64,000 bases of DNA from Jeotgalibacillus campisalis (GTDB lineage: Bacteria; Bacillota; Bacilli; Bacillales; Jeotgalibacillaceae), in contig NZ_JXRR01000017.1 of NCBI RefSeq assembly GCF_000829515.1, forward strand, positions 62,001 through 126,000. The letters are read 5' to 3'. The translations under genes and the position numbers were made by a program. Below are positions 43,753 to 52,739 of this stretch, piece by piece; the stretch's first letter is position 1, and each line of letters opens with the position of its first letter. The notes under the pieces were generated by a model, which saw only the letters and a program-made list of their open reading frames with translations, was not told where the DNA came from and did no database searches.

Positions 43753-43797
43753 AATTGTTCACTGAACTTTTTGTTTGAATAAATGAAGTGAACAATT
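43753..43797. repeat. Perfect 11-base inverted repeat AATTGTTCACT / AGTGAACAATT
   Basis: Arms at 43753-43763 and 43787-43797, 23 bases apart. A possible promoter TTTGAA-N17-TAGAAT of the DUF1189 gene contains the right arm in its spacer, so an operator role is plausible. Confidence 0.6.
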
Positions 43798-43842
43798 AGA
43801 ATAAAGAATGGATCTACAATAGTTTTAGGAGGATGTCCTTAG

Positions 43843-44616
43843 ATGAATATCTTTAAACAATTTTGGAAAAGTTTGTACTCACCAAAGGATATTGCACGAT
43901 TTCGCTTTCAAGGGATCGGAAAGACGATTCTTTTTTTGTTTTTCCTTGCTATTATTTCTTTAATTCCGGTAATCATCCAAGTAACTCAGCTCGGAAATAC
44001 GTTGTTTACTCAGGGTGAACAATTACTTCAAAATGAACTTCCTGCTTTTGAAGTGGTAAACAACAGCTTGAAAGCGGCCAATGATGAGCCTGTAACTGTC
44101 AGAACTGCAGACTTGACGATCGTTATTGATGATACTGGTTCGATAGAAGCAGATGATCTACGGGGAAATACGAATACACTGGCGCTTTTACAGCAGGAGG
44201 CAGTTTTCACATTCGGTCCTCAAATTCAGCAATACCCCTATTCAACGTTTACAGGAATTAAGTTAAGCACAGACGGATTGACCCAATTACTATCTTCACT
44301 TGAAGGGGCTAAAGGAATTCTTTACTTTTTTATTTTTTTTGTTATGTATGTTATCTCAACAGGATTTCTATTTATTAAAGTTCTGGTTTTTTCAATGATT
44401 GGTTTATTATTCGCAAAAATTCTTGAAAGAAAATTATCTTATCGTCACAGTTTTCGCATAGCCGCTTACAGCGTCGCATTACCGACTTTGTTTTTTACAG
44501 TCTTTTCTCTGATTGGCTCCACGATACCGGCAGCCAATTTAGTCAACTGGCTCGTAACATCTATTATGATTTATCTTTCAGTAAAAGAAATACCTATAAA
44601 AAAGCTAAATAAATAA
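43843..44616 (+). CDS. DUF1189 membrane protein
   Basis: A 257-residue membrane protein of the DUF1189 family. One helix lies at about 28-50, then an extracellular domain (50-150; VVNNSLKAANDEPVTVRTADLTIVIDDTGSI), then three or four helices (about 155-250). The N-terminal FWKSLYSPKDIARFRFQGIGKTI is the family's cytosolic start. Related proteins are annotated beside maltodextrin genes and the B. subtilis homologue here is probably yqgB, but no function is proved. It is divergent from the symporter gene, and an 11-base inverted repeat lies just upstream. Confidence 0.82.
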   Translation: MNIFKQFWKSLYSPKDIARFRFQGIGKTILFLFFLAIISLIPVIIQVTQLGNTLFTQGEQLLQNELPAFEVVNNSLKAANDEPVTVRTADLTIVIDDTGSIEADDLRGNTNTLALLQQEAVFTFGPQIQQYPYSTFTGIKLSTDGLTQLLSSLEGAKGILYFFIFFVMYVISTGFLFIKVLVFSMIGLLFAKILERKLSYRHSFRIAAYSVALPTLFFTVFSLIGSTIPAANLVNWLVTSIMIYLSVKEIPIKKLNK

Positions 44617-44633
44617 CAAAAAAAATATTTAGT

Positions 44634-44675
44634 TCAAAAAGAAAGCACCCGTCAGGATGCTTTCTTTTTTGCGTT
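44634..44675. terminator. Bidirectional terminator between the DUF1189 and chemoreceptor genes
   Basis: AAAAAGAAAGCA / TGCTTTCTTTTTT stem with a 10-base loop. The stop codon of the chemoreceptor (44652-44654) lies in the loop and its last codons form one arm. Confidence 0.8.
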
Positions 44676-46445
44676 CCATTTAAATCGCTTTTTTCCTTTT
44701 GATGTAGGATCAGATTCTTCTCTCAATAGAGTAGAACTGCTTATTTCATCAAGTTCAGAGGATATTTGAGCCAAACGGTTTCCTAATTTCGCTGCTTGCA
44801 GCATTCTACTTTCCTGTACAGTAAATTCCGCCTTCACCAATTCTGCATTTGTATGGGCGGATTTTGCAATTGCAGAAACAGATTCAGTAGCTTCTTTAAC
44901 TGCCGGCAGCGTTTTTTGAACAGTTTGTGTATGATTTTTTAATTCATTTAAACCAGATTCAGCCAGACTCATTTCTTCAATCATTTTATCGAAGGCCTTC
45001 TTTTTCACTTGGGCATCCTGAACTTTTAAAATTGATAATGCCTCTATTTCATTGAATTGTTCCACAGCCTGACTTGTCATCTTTTTCATTTTATTTAATG
45101 AATCTGAAATGGATTGGGTAGCCTCAGCTGCTTTCTCCGCAAGACTTCTTACCTCTTTAGCTACTACAGCAAATCCTGAACCCGCTTCCCCGGCTCTGGC
45201 TGCTTCAATCGCAGCATTTAAAGCGAGTAATTTCGTATTTTCTGCAATTTCATTGATAAATGCTACAACTTTACTTACTTCTTCTGACTGCTTTTCTATA
45301 TTATGAATCGCTGATGAGAAAGGACTTAATCTCTGAACAAATTCAGTTAGAGACCCGGTAATGACGTCAATACTTTGCTCTCCTGTTGTTCTCGAACTTT
45401 TCATTTTTTCTGTATTTTCCATTAGTTCTTCCATTTGATCCATCATATTTTTCAGATGAATAGTCATTTGATTAAAATGCTCAAGACTTGCTGCTGATTG
45501 TTCGGAGGTCAATTCAGCACCACTTTTCATTTGAGATACATTTTTCTTCAGTGGAATATTGTTTAAGACAAGTTCTTCCGAAGCGTTTTTAAGCTCTCCG
45601 CCAACTGATGACAAATTCGTGCTTGTCTTTTTTAAGTTGCCTATTAGTAAGGAGATATGATCCATCATGACAGAGAAACTTTTGTTAAGAGAAAGTATTT
45701 CCGGGATTGTGGTTTTTAGTTCATTTCTTTTTTTATGAATAAAACCTTCTCTAACTGCCTTCATATCACTTTGCAGTAATTGAATTGGTTTTGATATCGA
45801 CTGAACAATCCAACTTGTGAGAAAAAATGTGATAGCCAGTGCTATACAGAGTAGAATGAGAATAGATTCCGCCAGTTCCTGCTGCTGACTTAAGTAATTT
45901 TCCTGAGGGATCGCGATTACATATTCGCCTTTTAATTCCTGTACATTAAAAAATGCAAATATGTAATTTATCCCATTCTCTTCTTTATGAACAATCCCTT
46001 TCTTTTTTTCTTCTATTTCTTTTACTGTTGAGGCAGACAGCAAAAAGTTTTTTGACTGACGTCCTAAGCTTGATGTTTCTCCATCCTGAAGAAGGAAAAT
46101 ATCTGCGAATAATTCATCCTGGCCCAAGTTTGCTTTTTGCTGCTCTGCTGCTTGGTTAACCTGTTTTATAAACGCTTCCTCGTTCCCAACATGCATAAGC
46201 ATAGAATTTCTTATAATTTCGTTTGATAATGTAACCTCTCTCATAAGTCTTTGTTCAATCAGTTCAGTTGTTCTGTCCACGGATGAAGAATAACTTTGAA
46301 AACCTATAATAGAAGTAGAAATAAAAACGATGGACAATAGCGGTACGAGAAGTCTGGTTTTTAGCGAGAAACCTTCTCTTTTCTTTAAACCAGTTTTACT
46401 TCTTAAGTTACCGGCCCATCGCCTGTACTTGAATATTCCTTGCAT
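44652..46445 (-). CDS. Methyl-accepting chemotaxis protein
   Basis: A transmembrane chemoreceptor of 597 residues. Helix 1 is at about 30-52. An extracellular domain (54-190) senses an unknown ligand, and helix 2 (about 192-212) follows. HAMP is at about 213-265, then a long coiled-coil signalling domain with the hairpin tip [48 protein letters not shown]. The last region is basic ([13 protein letters not shown]). The only chemotaxis gene in the window. No SigD-type promoter was recognised. Ligand cannot be predicted. Confidence 0.93.
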   Translation of the reverse strand: MQGIFKYRRWAGNLRSKTGLKKREGFSLKTRLLVPLLSIVFISTSIIGFQSYSSSVDRTTELIEQRLMREVTLSNEIIRNSMLMHVGNEEAFIKQVNQAAEQQKANLGQDELFADIFLLQDGETSSLGRQSKNFLLSASTVKEIEEKKKGIVHKEENGINYIFAFFNVQELKGEYVIAIPQENYLSQQQELAESILILLCIALAITFFLTSWIVQSISKPIQLLQSDMKAVREGFIHKKRNELKTTIPEILSLNKSFSVMMDHISLLIGNLKKTSTNLSSVGGELKNASEELVLNNIPLKKNVSQMKSGAELTSEQSAASLEHFNQMTIHLKNMMDQMEELMENTEKMKSSRTTGEQSIDVITGSLTEFVQRLSPFSSAIHNIEKQSEEVSKVVAFINEIAENTKLLALNAAIEAARAGEAGSGFAVVAKEVRSLAEKAAEATQSISDSLNKMKKMTSQAVEQFNEIEALSILKVQDAQVKKKAFDKMIEEMSLAESGLNELKNHTQTVQKTLPAVKEATESVSAIAKSAHTNAELVKAEFTVQESRMLQAAKLGNRLAQISSELDEISSSTLLREESDPTSKGKKRFKWNAKKKAS

Positions 46446-46589
46446 GATAAAATAACCCCCTATATGTAATAGGTCTATTTTCTCATCTCTCTTTCAATCT
46501 TTCATGCGAAAAAGATTAATTTGTTGTAAATTTGTTCTATGTTTTTTATAAACTCATATCTTTCAGTAGAAAGATGATGAGGTGATCAT

Positions 46590-46883
46590 TTGAAAAAATT
46601 AATTATTGGTTTATTTATTGTACTGATTTTATTTATTGGCTATACGGACTTTACAAAAGGCACGATCAATCATGAATTACTCCATGAGAATGATTCAACC
46701 TCAAGTATAGAAGCAGAAGCAAAACCAGGCGATACACTTATAAGCATGATGGAACGACACGATATTTTACCTGTCAACTTTAACATCGATCAGCTTAGTC
46801 AAGATTTCACTCAATTGAATCAAGGACTTCCTCCCCAAAAGATTGTTGCTGGACAATATTATTCACTACCGGTCGTAAAATGA
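46590..46883 (+). CDS. yqfZ: YqfZ-like LysM-related membrane-anchored protein
   Basis: A 97-residue protein with an N-terminal signal anchor (4-22) and a LysM-like C-terminal half. AKPGDTLISMMERHDILPVN begins it and LNQGLPPQKIVAGQYYSLP ends it. The start is a TTG with GAGGTGATC before it. It sits upstream of ispG as in B. subtilis. LysM modules bind GlcNAc-containing polymers, so it probably contacts the wall or cortex; this is inferred. Confidence 0.82.
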   Translation: MKKLIIGLFIVLILFIGYTDFTKGTINHELLHENDSTSSIEAEAKPGDTLISMMERHDILPVNFNIDQLSQDFTQLNQGLPPQKIVAGQYYSLPVVK

Positions 46884-46991
46884 CTAAAAGCACGCACCCT
46901 ATTTCTTGTCACGAGCAATTGAAGACTGTTAAAATAATATAGAATCAGCTACAATTAGAAAGCAAGTACACAATAAGGGAGCGAATGACAC

Positions 46992-48110
46992 TTGAGTGAC
47001 ATCATACATCGTTCAAAAACACGACCAGTTAAAGTCGGTGATCTGACAATTGGCGGAAGTGACGAATTATTTATTCAAAGTATGACCACAACAAAAACAC
47101 ATGATGTTGAGGCGACAGTAGCTGAAATACATCGTTTAGAAGAGGCAGGCTGCCAGGTAGTCAGAGTCGCATGTCCTGATGAACGTGCAGCAGACGCCAT
47201 TGCTGACATTAAGAGACAAATTAATATTCCTCTTGTTGTGGATATTCATTTTGACTATAAGCTTGCTCTTAAAGCAATCGAAGGCGGAGCAGACAAGATC
47301 CGGATTAATCCCGGCAATATAGGAAGAAGAGAAAAAGTGGAGGCTGTTGTTAAGGCTGCAAAAGCAAAAAATATTCCGATTCGCATCGGGGTGAATGCAG
47401 GAAGCCTTGAACGGAAAATCGTTGAAAAATATGGCTATCCGACAGCAGATGGCATGGTGGAAAGCGCTCTGCATCACATAAAAATACTTGAAGACCTTGA
47501 TTTTTATGACATTATCGTATCAATGAAAGCTTCGGATGTTAACCTGGCGATTGAAGCATATGAAAAAGCGTCCCGCGCATTTGATTATCCACTTCATCTC
47601 GGTATAACAGAATCAGGGACCTTATTTGCAGGCACAGTGAAAAGTGCTGCCGGGTTAGGTGCGATTCTGAGCAAAGGAATCGGTAATACTTTGCGAATCT
47701 CACTCAGTGCTGACCCGGTTGAAGAAGTTAAGGTTGCACGAGAACTGCTTAAATCATTTGGCTTAGCTTCAAATGCTGCAACACTCATATCCTGTCCCAC
47801 ATGTGGAAGAATTGAGATTGATTTAATTTCTATTGCTAATGAAGTTGAAGAATATATCTCAACAATTAAAGCACCGATTAAAGTAGCCGTATTAGGCTGC
47901 GCTGTTAACGGACCCGGCGAAGCGCGTGAAGCGGATATTGGCATCGCCGGAGCACGGGGCGAAGGTCTTCTCTTCATGAAAGGAAAAACGGTTCGCAAAG
48001 TACCGGAAGAAACAATGGTGGAAGAATTAAAAGTCGAAATTGACAAGCTTGCTGAAGAGCATTATAAAAAGCAGCGTGAAGAAGCGGAAGCTGCTGTGTT
48101 AACTCAATAA
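46992..48110 (+). CDS. ispG: 4-hydroxy-3-methylbut-2-enyl diphosphate synthase
   Basis: IspG makes HMBPP in the MEP isoprenoid pathway using a 4Fe-4S cluster. The 372 residues have an N-terminal TIM barrel ([22 protein letters not shown]). The C-terminal cluster domain has ligands Cys268, Cys271 (SCPTCGR) and Cys303 with Glu310 ([10 protein letters not shown]). The start is TTG, with GGGAG 10 bases before it. Its pathway partner ispH lies 7 kb downstream in this window. Confidence 0.95.
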   Translation: MSDIIHRSKTRPVKVGDLTIGGSDELFIQSMTTTKTHDVEATVAEIHRLEEAGCQVVRVACPDERAADAIADIKRQINIPLVVDIHFDYKLALKAIEGGADKIRINPGNIGRREKVEAVVKAAKAKNIPIRIGVNAGSLERKIVEKYGYPTADGMVESALHHIKILEDLDFYDIIVSMKASDVNLAIEAYEKASRAFDYPLHLGITESGTLFAGTVKSAAGLGAILSKGIGNTLRISLSADPVEEVKVARELLKSFGLASNAATLISCPTCGRIEIDLISIANEVEEYISTIKAPIKVAVLGCAVNGPGEAREADIGIAGARGEGLLFMKGKTVRKVPEETMVEELKVEIDKLAEEHYKKQREEAEAAVLTQ

Positions 48111-48198
48111 GGAAGCCGCTCATTTGAAGCCGGTAACCAGTTATAAAAGACGTTAAACTACCGGATACTTTGCCATTTACCCTTTATTGATTGAAAAC

Positions 48199-48240
48199 AA
48201 TCGGACTCGACATATTGCTGTCGGTCCGATTTTTATTTTT
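48199..48240. terminator. Terminator of ispG (may also serve yqfX)
   Basis: ATCGGAC-CGACA / TGTCG-GTCCGAT stem with a mismatch and T-rich tail TTTTTATTTTT. It ends where the convergent yqfX gene ends. Confidence 0.8.
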
Positions 48241-48598
48241 AGAAAAAGGGGGCAATTAAGAAACCGAAAAATATCGCTGCTGTCCCAAGTACTATGCCCA
48301 AGCCTGCTGCCTTTGTACTTCCCGCTTTTCGTGAGATAATCCCCAATACAATCGCACTCACACCAAATAACACCGGTGAAGTAAAGAAAGCGATAACCCC
48401 TATAATTATAGAAGATAACCCCAGCCAGGTTCCTTTATTCGTGTTTTCTATTTTTCCATCTCTTGTTGGTTCGTTGTTCGCATAGGATTGCTCATTCCCT
48501 ACGCTTATCTGAGCCAGTTCGCTGGCCATTTCTTCGTTGTAGGAAGTTCTTTCATGAACTTTTTCCAAACCCGTTTGATTTTTTTCTTCTTCATACAT
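48239..48598 (-). CDS. yqfX: YqfX-like small membrane protein
   Basis: A 119-residue protein from ATG 48598, which AGGAGG precedes. The first 60 residues are acidic and polar (MYEEEKNQTGLEK, EPTRDGKIENTNKG). Two Gly-rich membrane helices follow (about 62-85 and 92-116; GISAIVLGII-like). Position between ispG and yqfW fits B. subtilis yqfX. Function is unknown. The longer open frame further upstream overlaps the yqfW promoter and start and is not used. Confidence 0.75.
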   Translation of the reverse strand: MYEEEKNQTGLEKVHERTSYNEEMASELAQISVGNEQSYANNEPTRDGKIENTNKGTWLGLSSIIIGVIAFFTSPVLFGVSAIVLGIISRKAGSTKAAGLGIVLGTAAIFFGFLIAPFF

Positions 48599-48728
48599 TA
48601 ACGTCTCCTCCTTTCCTGCCAGTTCGGCAATCTTAGTATGAGCGAAACCTCTCTCCCCTATTGATGGTAATTTTTTTGGGAGCATTTGTGGTACAATAGA
48701 CGGACTAAGGCAAAGGAGTTTTGACTTT

Positions 48729-49304
48729 ATGAGTAAACGATTTGGAATCGATATTGATGGAACTGTAACATGCCCTACTTCTCTTATACCGCATATAAAT
48801 GAAGCATTTGATCGAAGATTATCACTTGATGATTTAACTGAATATGATTTAACCAAAGCGCTTCCTGATATATCACCCGAGGTCTTTTCACAATGGTTTT
48901 TAAAAGCAGAACCTTCTATTTATTCTTCATCTCCTGTTGTACAATATGCAGACGAGATTTTAGAACAATGGAGGTCAGACCATGAGTTATTCTTTATCAG
49001 CGCTAGGAGCGATAAGCATATCGACTTGACGATGAATTGGTTCCTCGAAAAAAAAATCGGCTACGACCATATCGAATTGATTGGCTCTCATGACAAAGTC
49101 AAAACAGCACAGAAATTCAATGTGGACATTTTCTTTGAAGATAAACATGATAATGCCGTTATGATCCATGAAGAATGCGCTATTCCTGTCATTTTATTTG
49201 ACACTCCTTATAACCGCAGCCCCATACCTGATGGAGTGATTCGGGTAAATAACTGGCTGGATGCAAAAAAATGGGTAAATAACTGGATCCTAAAAACAAC
49301 ATAA
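48729..49304 (+). CDS. yqfW: Putative nucleotidase (5'-deoxyribonucleotidase-like, HAD)
   Basis: A HAD-superfamily phosphatase of 191 residues. Motif I FGIDIDGTVTCPT has the nucleophile and acid Asp residues (8 and 10). FISARSDKHIDLT is motif II. FNVDIFFEDKHDNA supplies motif III/IV acids. It belongs to the YqfW/YorS group (5' nucleotidase, deoxy type). An extended -10 (TGGTACAAT ending at 48697) and AAAGGAG lie before the ATG. Substrate is uncertain. Confidence 0.85.
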   Translation: MSKRFGIDIDGTVTCPTSLIPHINEAFDRRLSLDDLTEYDLTKALPDISPEVFSQWFLKAEPSIYSSSPVVQYADEILEQWRSDHELFFISARSDKHIDLTMNWFLEKKIGYDHIELIGSHDKVKTAQKFNVDIFFEDKHDNAVMIHEECAIPVILFDTPYNRSPIPDGVIRVNNWLDAKKWVNNWILKTT

Positions 49305-49342
49305 AAATGATCCTCTTCCTAAACGGAAGAGGATCATTTTTA
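49303..49342. terminator. Bidirectional terminator between yqfW and zur
   Basis: Perfect 17-base stem AAAAATGATCCTCTTCC / GGAAGAGGATCATTTTT with loop TAAAC, with A and T outer runs. Confidence 0.9.
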
Positions 49343-49753
49343 TTGTGTACACGCTGGACATGTACCGTATATTTCGAATTTATGTCCAGAAACCTCATAG
49401 CCATTTAAGTTTTCACTTAAATCGATCATCGGACATGTATGAATTTCTTTTGTCTTTCCACAGTCCATGCATATAAAGTGATGATGGTGCTCATGGCTTT
49501 TGCACGTGAAACGAAAATGACGCTCACCTGATAATTCTGTTTCCTCCAAAATCCCAAGCTCTTCAAACAATGAGAGATTTCTGTAGATTGTATCAAAGCT
49601 CAAGCCTTTGTAATCATGACTCATCGCTTCAAGCACTTCTCTTGCGGTCATGTAGCGGTCATGTTTAGCAAAATACTCCAGCATAAACTCACGTTTGCCG
49701 GTATGTTTATATCCTTTATCTTTTAACAGCTGCATCGCATAGGTTACATTCAT
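49340..49753 (-). CDS. zur: Fur-family zinc uptake regulator
   Basis: A metal-dependent repressor of 137 residues. The winged HTH is in the first 80 ([21 protein letters not shown]). The metal-binding half has [25 protein letters not shown] and CPACTQ; two CxxC pairs form the structural zinc site and the His cluster the sensory one. It lies 18 bases after znuB. Adjacency to znuC-znuB supports Zur rather than Fur or PerR. Confidence 0.93.
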   Translation of the reverse strand: MNVTYAMQLLKDKGYKHTGKREFMLEYFAKHDRYMTAREVLEAMSHDYKGLSFDTIYRNLSLFEELGILEETELSGERHFRFTCKSHEHHHHFICMDCGKTKEIHTCPMIDLSENLNGYEVSGHKFEIYGTCPACTQ

Positions 49754-49770
49754 TTTACTTCACCCCAGTC

Positions 49771-50610
49771 TTATTTTCTCATGGTCTGAGTTTTTTTAAA
49801 AGCAATGGCAAGTAATAAAAGCAGGATCGATGACAAGACAATGGTTCCGCCTGGAGCCAGGTCAAGATAAAAAGCACTGAACAGTCCGCTTATAACAGCT
49901 ATTTCACCAAAAGCAATCGAAAAGAATATGGTTTGTTTAAAGCCTCTCGCTATTCTCATCGCGGCAGCTACTGGAAGAGTCATTAGAGATGATACTAGTA
50001 GAATCCCTACAATTCTCATTGAAGCTGCAATAACCAGCGCCACCATAATCATAAAAACGAGATGAAGGAAACGGGTAGATAATCCCGAGGCCTTGCCGAA
50101 TTCTTCATCAAACGATAACAAAAATAATTCTTTATATAATAAAATGACAACGGAAATAACCGTTACAGCAATTGCGAGAATAAGCCACAGATCACTTCTG
50201 CTGACTGCACTCACGCTGCCGAATAAATAACTGAATAAATCTGTATTAAAACCATCAGCAAGCGAAATAAATATTACGCCAATACCGATCCCTCCCGAAA
50301 GAATGATCGGAATGGCTAACTCCTGATAGTGCTTGTAAACCGTTCTGAGCCTCTCAATAAACAATGAACCCATTACCGAAAACCCCATGCCCAGCCATAG
50401 CGGATTAAGTCCATTGAAAACAACAAAGGTTTTGCTTAAAAATAAACTTGCTGCTATTCCGGACAAAGTGACATGACTCAGAGCATCTGCAATAAGGGAT
50501 AATCTTCTTACCACAATAAATGCTCCAAGCAAAGGAGCAATAACGCCAATAATCAAACCAGTTAAAAATGCATTTTGTAAGAACTGATAGTCTATTATCG
50601 CCTGTATCAT
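49771..50610 (-). CDS. znuB: Zinc ABC transporter permease
   Basis: A metal permease of the ABC-3 family, 279 residues with eight or so membrane helices. GAFIVVRRLSLIADALSHVTLSG near 28-50 is the conserved family segment and MRIVGILLVSSLMTLPVAAAM lies near 200. The last four bases of znuC overlap its start. It moves Zn (or possibly Mn) inward with ZnuC and a binding protein that is not encoded nearby. Confidence 0.92.
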   Translation of the reverse strand: MIQAIIDYQFLQNAFLTGLIIGVIAPLLGAFIVVRRLSLIADALSHVTLSGIAASLFLSKTFVVFNGLNPLWLGMGFSVMGSLFIERLRTVYKHYQELAIPIILSGGIGIGVIFISLADGFNTDLFSYLFGSVSAVSRSDLWLILAIAVTVISVVILLYKELFLLSFDEEFGKASGLSTRFLHLVFMIMVALVIAASMRIVGILLVSSLMTLPVAAAMRIARGFKQTIFFSIAFGEIAVISGLFSAFYLDLAPGGTIVLSSILLLLLAIAFKKTQTMRK

Positions 50611-51392
50611 CGTGTCGGCGCCTCATGAGAATGCTCGTGATCATGATGCAGCCGCTGTACGTCATGTCCGTAAAACTGAGAAAGTTCGCTGTCTTTCACT
50701 TGTTCAAAATCTTCCGTGCTTCCGTGAAAATGCATCGTATTATTTAAGCAAGCTACATGCGTTACTTTATTCGTAATGGTTCCGATATCATGTGTTACGA
50801 GCATTAATGTAAGTGAAAGCTCTTTATTGAGACGCTCGAGCATGTCATAAAATGTTTGAACATTTTTAGAATCCACACCAACAGTTGGTTCATCGAGTAT
50901 CAATACATCCGGTTCACTTACGATGGCACGTGCAATAAAAACCCGTTGCTGCTGTCCTCCGGATAATTCCCCAATATTGCGGTCCTGAAAATCCTCCATA
51001 CTGACAGCGCGAATGGCTTTCTCAATCTGAGGCCTTCTTTTATTGCCGATCATTCGAAACAAGCCCGCTTTTTTTGTTAACCCGCTGGCTACAATTTCAT
51101 ACACAGTAGCCGGAAAACCCGAGTTAAAAGCATTTGCTTTTTGTGACACATAGCCAATTCTTTCCCAATCACGGAATTTTGACTGCTGCTGTCCAAATAA
51201 CAAAACAGAACCTTTTCGCGGTTTTTGCAAGCCTAAAATGATTTTTAACATTGTTGATTTTCCTGAACCGTTGGGTCCCACTATCCCCAAAAATGCTCCT
51301 CTGGGAACAGCCAGATTTATATTTGTCAGGACAAGATCACGATCATAGCGATAGTGAATATTTTTTAATTCAATTACGTTGGATGACTCCAT
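50607..51392 (-). CDS. znuC: Zinc ABC transporter ATP-binding protein with His-rich tail
   Basis: The ATPase of the zinc importer. The 261 residues from ATG 51392 (AAAGGG before it) have Walker A IVGPNGSGKSTMLKI, signature [15 protein letters not shown], Walker B VLILDEPTVGVD and the H-loop VTHDIGTI. The C-terminus is His-rich: YGHDVQRLHHDHEHSHEAP. The long upstream open frame overlaps the divergent yqfT start and has no ribosome site. It heads znuC-znuB-zur. Confidence 0.92.
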   Translation of the reverse strand: MESSNVIELKNIHYRYDRDLVLTNINLAVPRGAFLGIVGPNGSGKSTMLKIILGLQKPRKGSVLLFGQQQSKFRDWERIGYVSQKANAFNSGFPATVYEIVASGLTKKAGLFRMIGNKRRPQIEKAIRAVSMEDFQDRNIGELSGGQQQRVFIARAIVSEPDVLILDEPTVGVDSKNVQTFYDMLERLNKELSLTLMLVTHDIGTITNKVTHVACLNNTMHFHGSTEDFEQVKDSELSQFYGHDVQRLHHDHEHSHEAPTR

Positions 51393-51530
51393 AGTAACAT
51401 CCCTTTCGAACAAGAATCGTTCCGATTTACAAATACTGAGTATACACAAAAACAAATGCTTTGTAAATGTTTTCGTTTCATTCTCACCTAATAGCCCTGT
51501 TTTGCATACAGTGTCGTAGGAGGCGATTAT

Positions 51531-51797
51531 ATGAAGTGGCTTCAAACATTTGTGAACACAAAATTGCATCAGCTGTCGGCTGAAGAGCTAAGAAGGTATG
51601 CTGCCCCTTTTGACTTAAAACTTACTAATAGAGAAAGTGAAATTTTGGCTCGGCTTTTAAAACAGGACAAAATTGATTTCTTTAATGAAAAAGAAAGAGC
51701 ATTGTTATTTAAACGGGTAGAAGGAGTTATTGGGACTGCTCGTGCGCGAAAATTAGAAACTATCGTCCAGACTTTTCTACAAGAAAATAAGCTGTGA
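51531..51797 (+). CDS. yqfT: DUF2624 protein YqfT
   Basis: A soluble helical protein of 88 residues (DUF2624). The pattern NTKLHQLSAEELRRYAAPFD, LTNRESEILARLLKQDKIDFF and LFKRVEGVIGTARARKLETIV is recognisable for the family. TAGGAGG lies 6 bases before the ATG. It is divergent from znuC and has its own terminator. Function is unknown. Confidence 0.85.
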   Translation: MKWLQTFVNTKLHQLSAEELRRYAAPFDLKLTNRESEILARLLKQDKIDFFNEKERALLFKRVEGVIGTARARKLETIVQTFLQENKL

Positions 51798-51822
51798 GTC
51801 TCAGCTCACAGCTTATTTTTAT
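51784..51822. terminator. Bidirectional terminator between yqfT and nfo
   Basis: AAATAAGCTGTGAG / CTCACAGCTTATTT stem with a 6-base loop, followed by T runs. It overlaps the stop region of both genes. Confidence 0.9.
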
Positions 51823-52709
51823 TGAGTAAAGATTTCTTCGAGTACTTTTGCATTAAAGGTTTTTTCTTTTAACATACTGATTTCGAACTTATAAGGCGGC
51901 TTTTTATCTTTTTTATCTTCTCCCACATAAGGAGTTTCCAGTATTTTAGGGATTTCTTTAAATGCTTCATGATGAACAATATAGGATAGTGCTTCAAACC
52001 CTATATGGCCAAAGCCAATGTTTTCATGTCGGTCTTTTGCAGCCCCTCTGACATTTTTGCTGTCATTTACATGAACGACTTTGATTCGATTGATTCCCAC
52101 CATCTTATCAAACTCATTAAGAACTCCATCAAAATCATTTACTAAGTCGTACCCTGCATCATGCGTGTGGCAGGTATCAAAGCAAACGGAAATTTTTTCA
52201 TTGTGGGTTACTCCATCGATGATTCGTGCGATTTCTTCAAAACTTTTGCCGCACTCAGAACCTTTACCGGCCATGGTTTCCAACGCAATCTGAACTTCCT
52301 GATCTTTCGTAATCACTTCATTTAACCCTTCAATGATCCTTGCAATTCCCGCATCTTCACCTGCCCCAACATGCGCACCGGGGTGAAGGACAATTTGTTT
52401 AGATCCAAGAGCAGCTGTACGTTCCGTTTCAGAGCGAAGAAAATTGATGCCAAGCTCAAACGTCTCAGGTTTTGTTGTATTGCCGATATTAATAATGTAG
52501 GGGGCATGAACCACAATATCACTGATTCCATTTTCCTTCATATGCTTTGCCCCTGCTTCAATATTTAAATCTTCTATTGCTTTTCTGCGCGTATTTTGAG
52601 GTGCGCCTGTATAAATCATAAACGTTGAAGAGCCATAAGATGCCGCTTCTTCACTTGCCGCAAGCAGCATCTTTTTACCGCCCATTGATACATGAGAACC
52701 GATTTTCAA
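51819..52709 (-). CDS. nfo: Endonuclease IV (AP endonuclease)
   Basis: Nfo cuts DNA at abasic sites and other 3'-blocked ends in base excision repair. The 296 residues form a TIM barrel with three zincs: [39 protein letters not shown] and [22 protein letters not shown] hold the ligands. Length and motifs match the family. AGGAG is before the ATG. It lies 30 bases after cshB. Confidence 0.96.
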   Translation of the reverse strand: MKIGSHVSMGGKKMLLAASEEAASYGSSTFMIYTGAPQNTRRKAIEDLNIEAGAKHMKENGISDIVVHAPYIINIGNTTKPETFELGINFLRSETERTAALGSKQIVLHPGAHVGAGEDAGIARIIEGLNEVITKDQEVQIALETMAGKGSECGKSFEEIARIIDGVTHNEKISVCFDTCHTHDAGYDLVNDFDGVLNEFDKMVGINRIKVVHVNDSKNVRGAAKDRHENIGFGHIGFEALSYIVHHEAFKEIPKILETPYVGEDKKDKKPPYKFEISMLKEKTFNAKVLEEIFTQ

Positions 52710-52739
52710 TCTAATGATCTCCTTTCATAACTGTGATGA

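Noticed and set aside
46446-46589. SigD promoter for the chemoreceptor gene
   Set aside because: No TAAA-N15-GCCGATAA-like sequence upstream of 46445 on the minus strand.
47594-48046. 150-codon antisense open frame within ispG
   Set aside because: Shadow of ispG, which has all cluster ligands; Ser/Thr/Pro-rich translation is typical of an antisense frame.
48599-48856. 85-codon N-terminal extension of yqfX
   Set aside because: It overlaps the yqfW promoter and coding start and has no ribosome site; ATG 48598 with AGGAGG is convincing.
51393-51569. 59-codon N-terminal extension of znuC
   Set aside because: No ribosome site; it overlaps the start of divergent yqfT, and the family starts at the ATG with AAAGGG at 51392.
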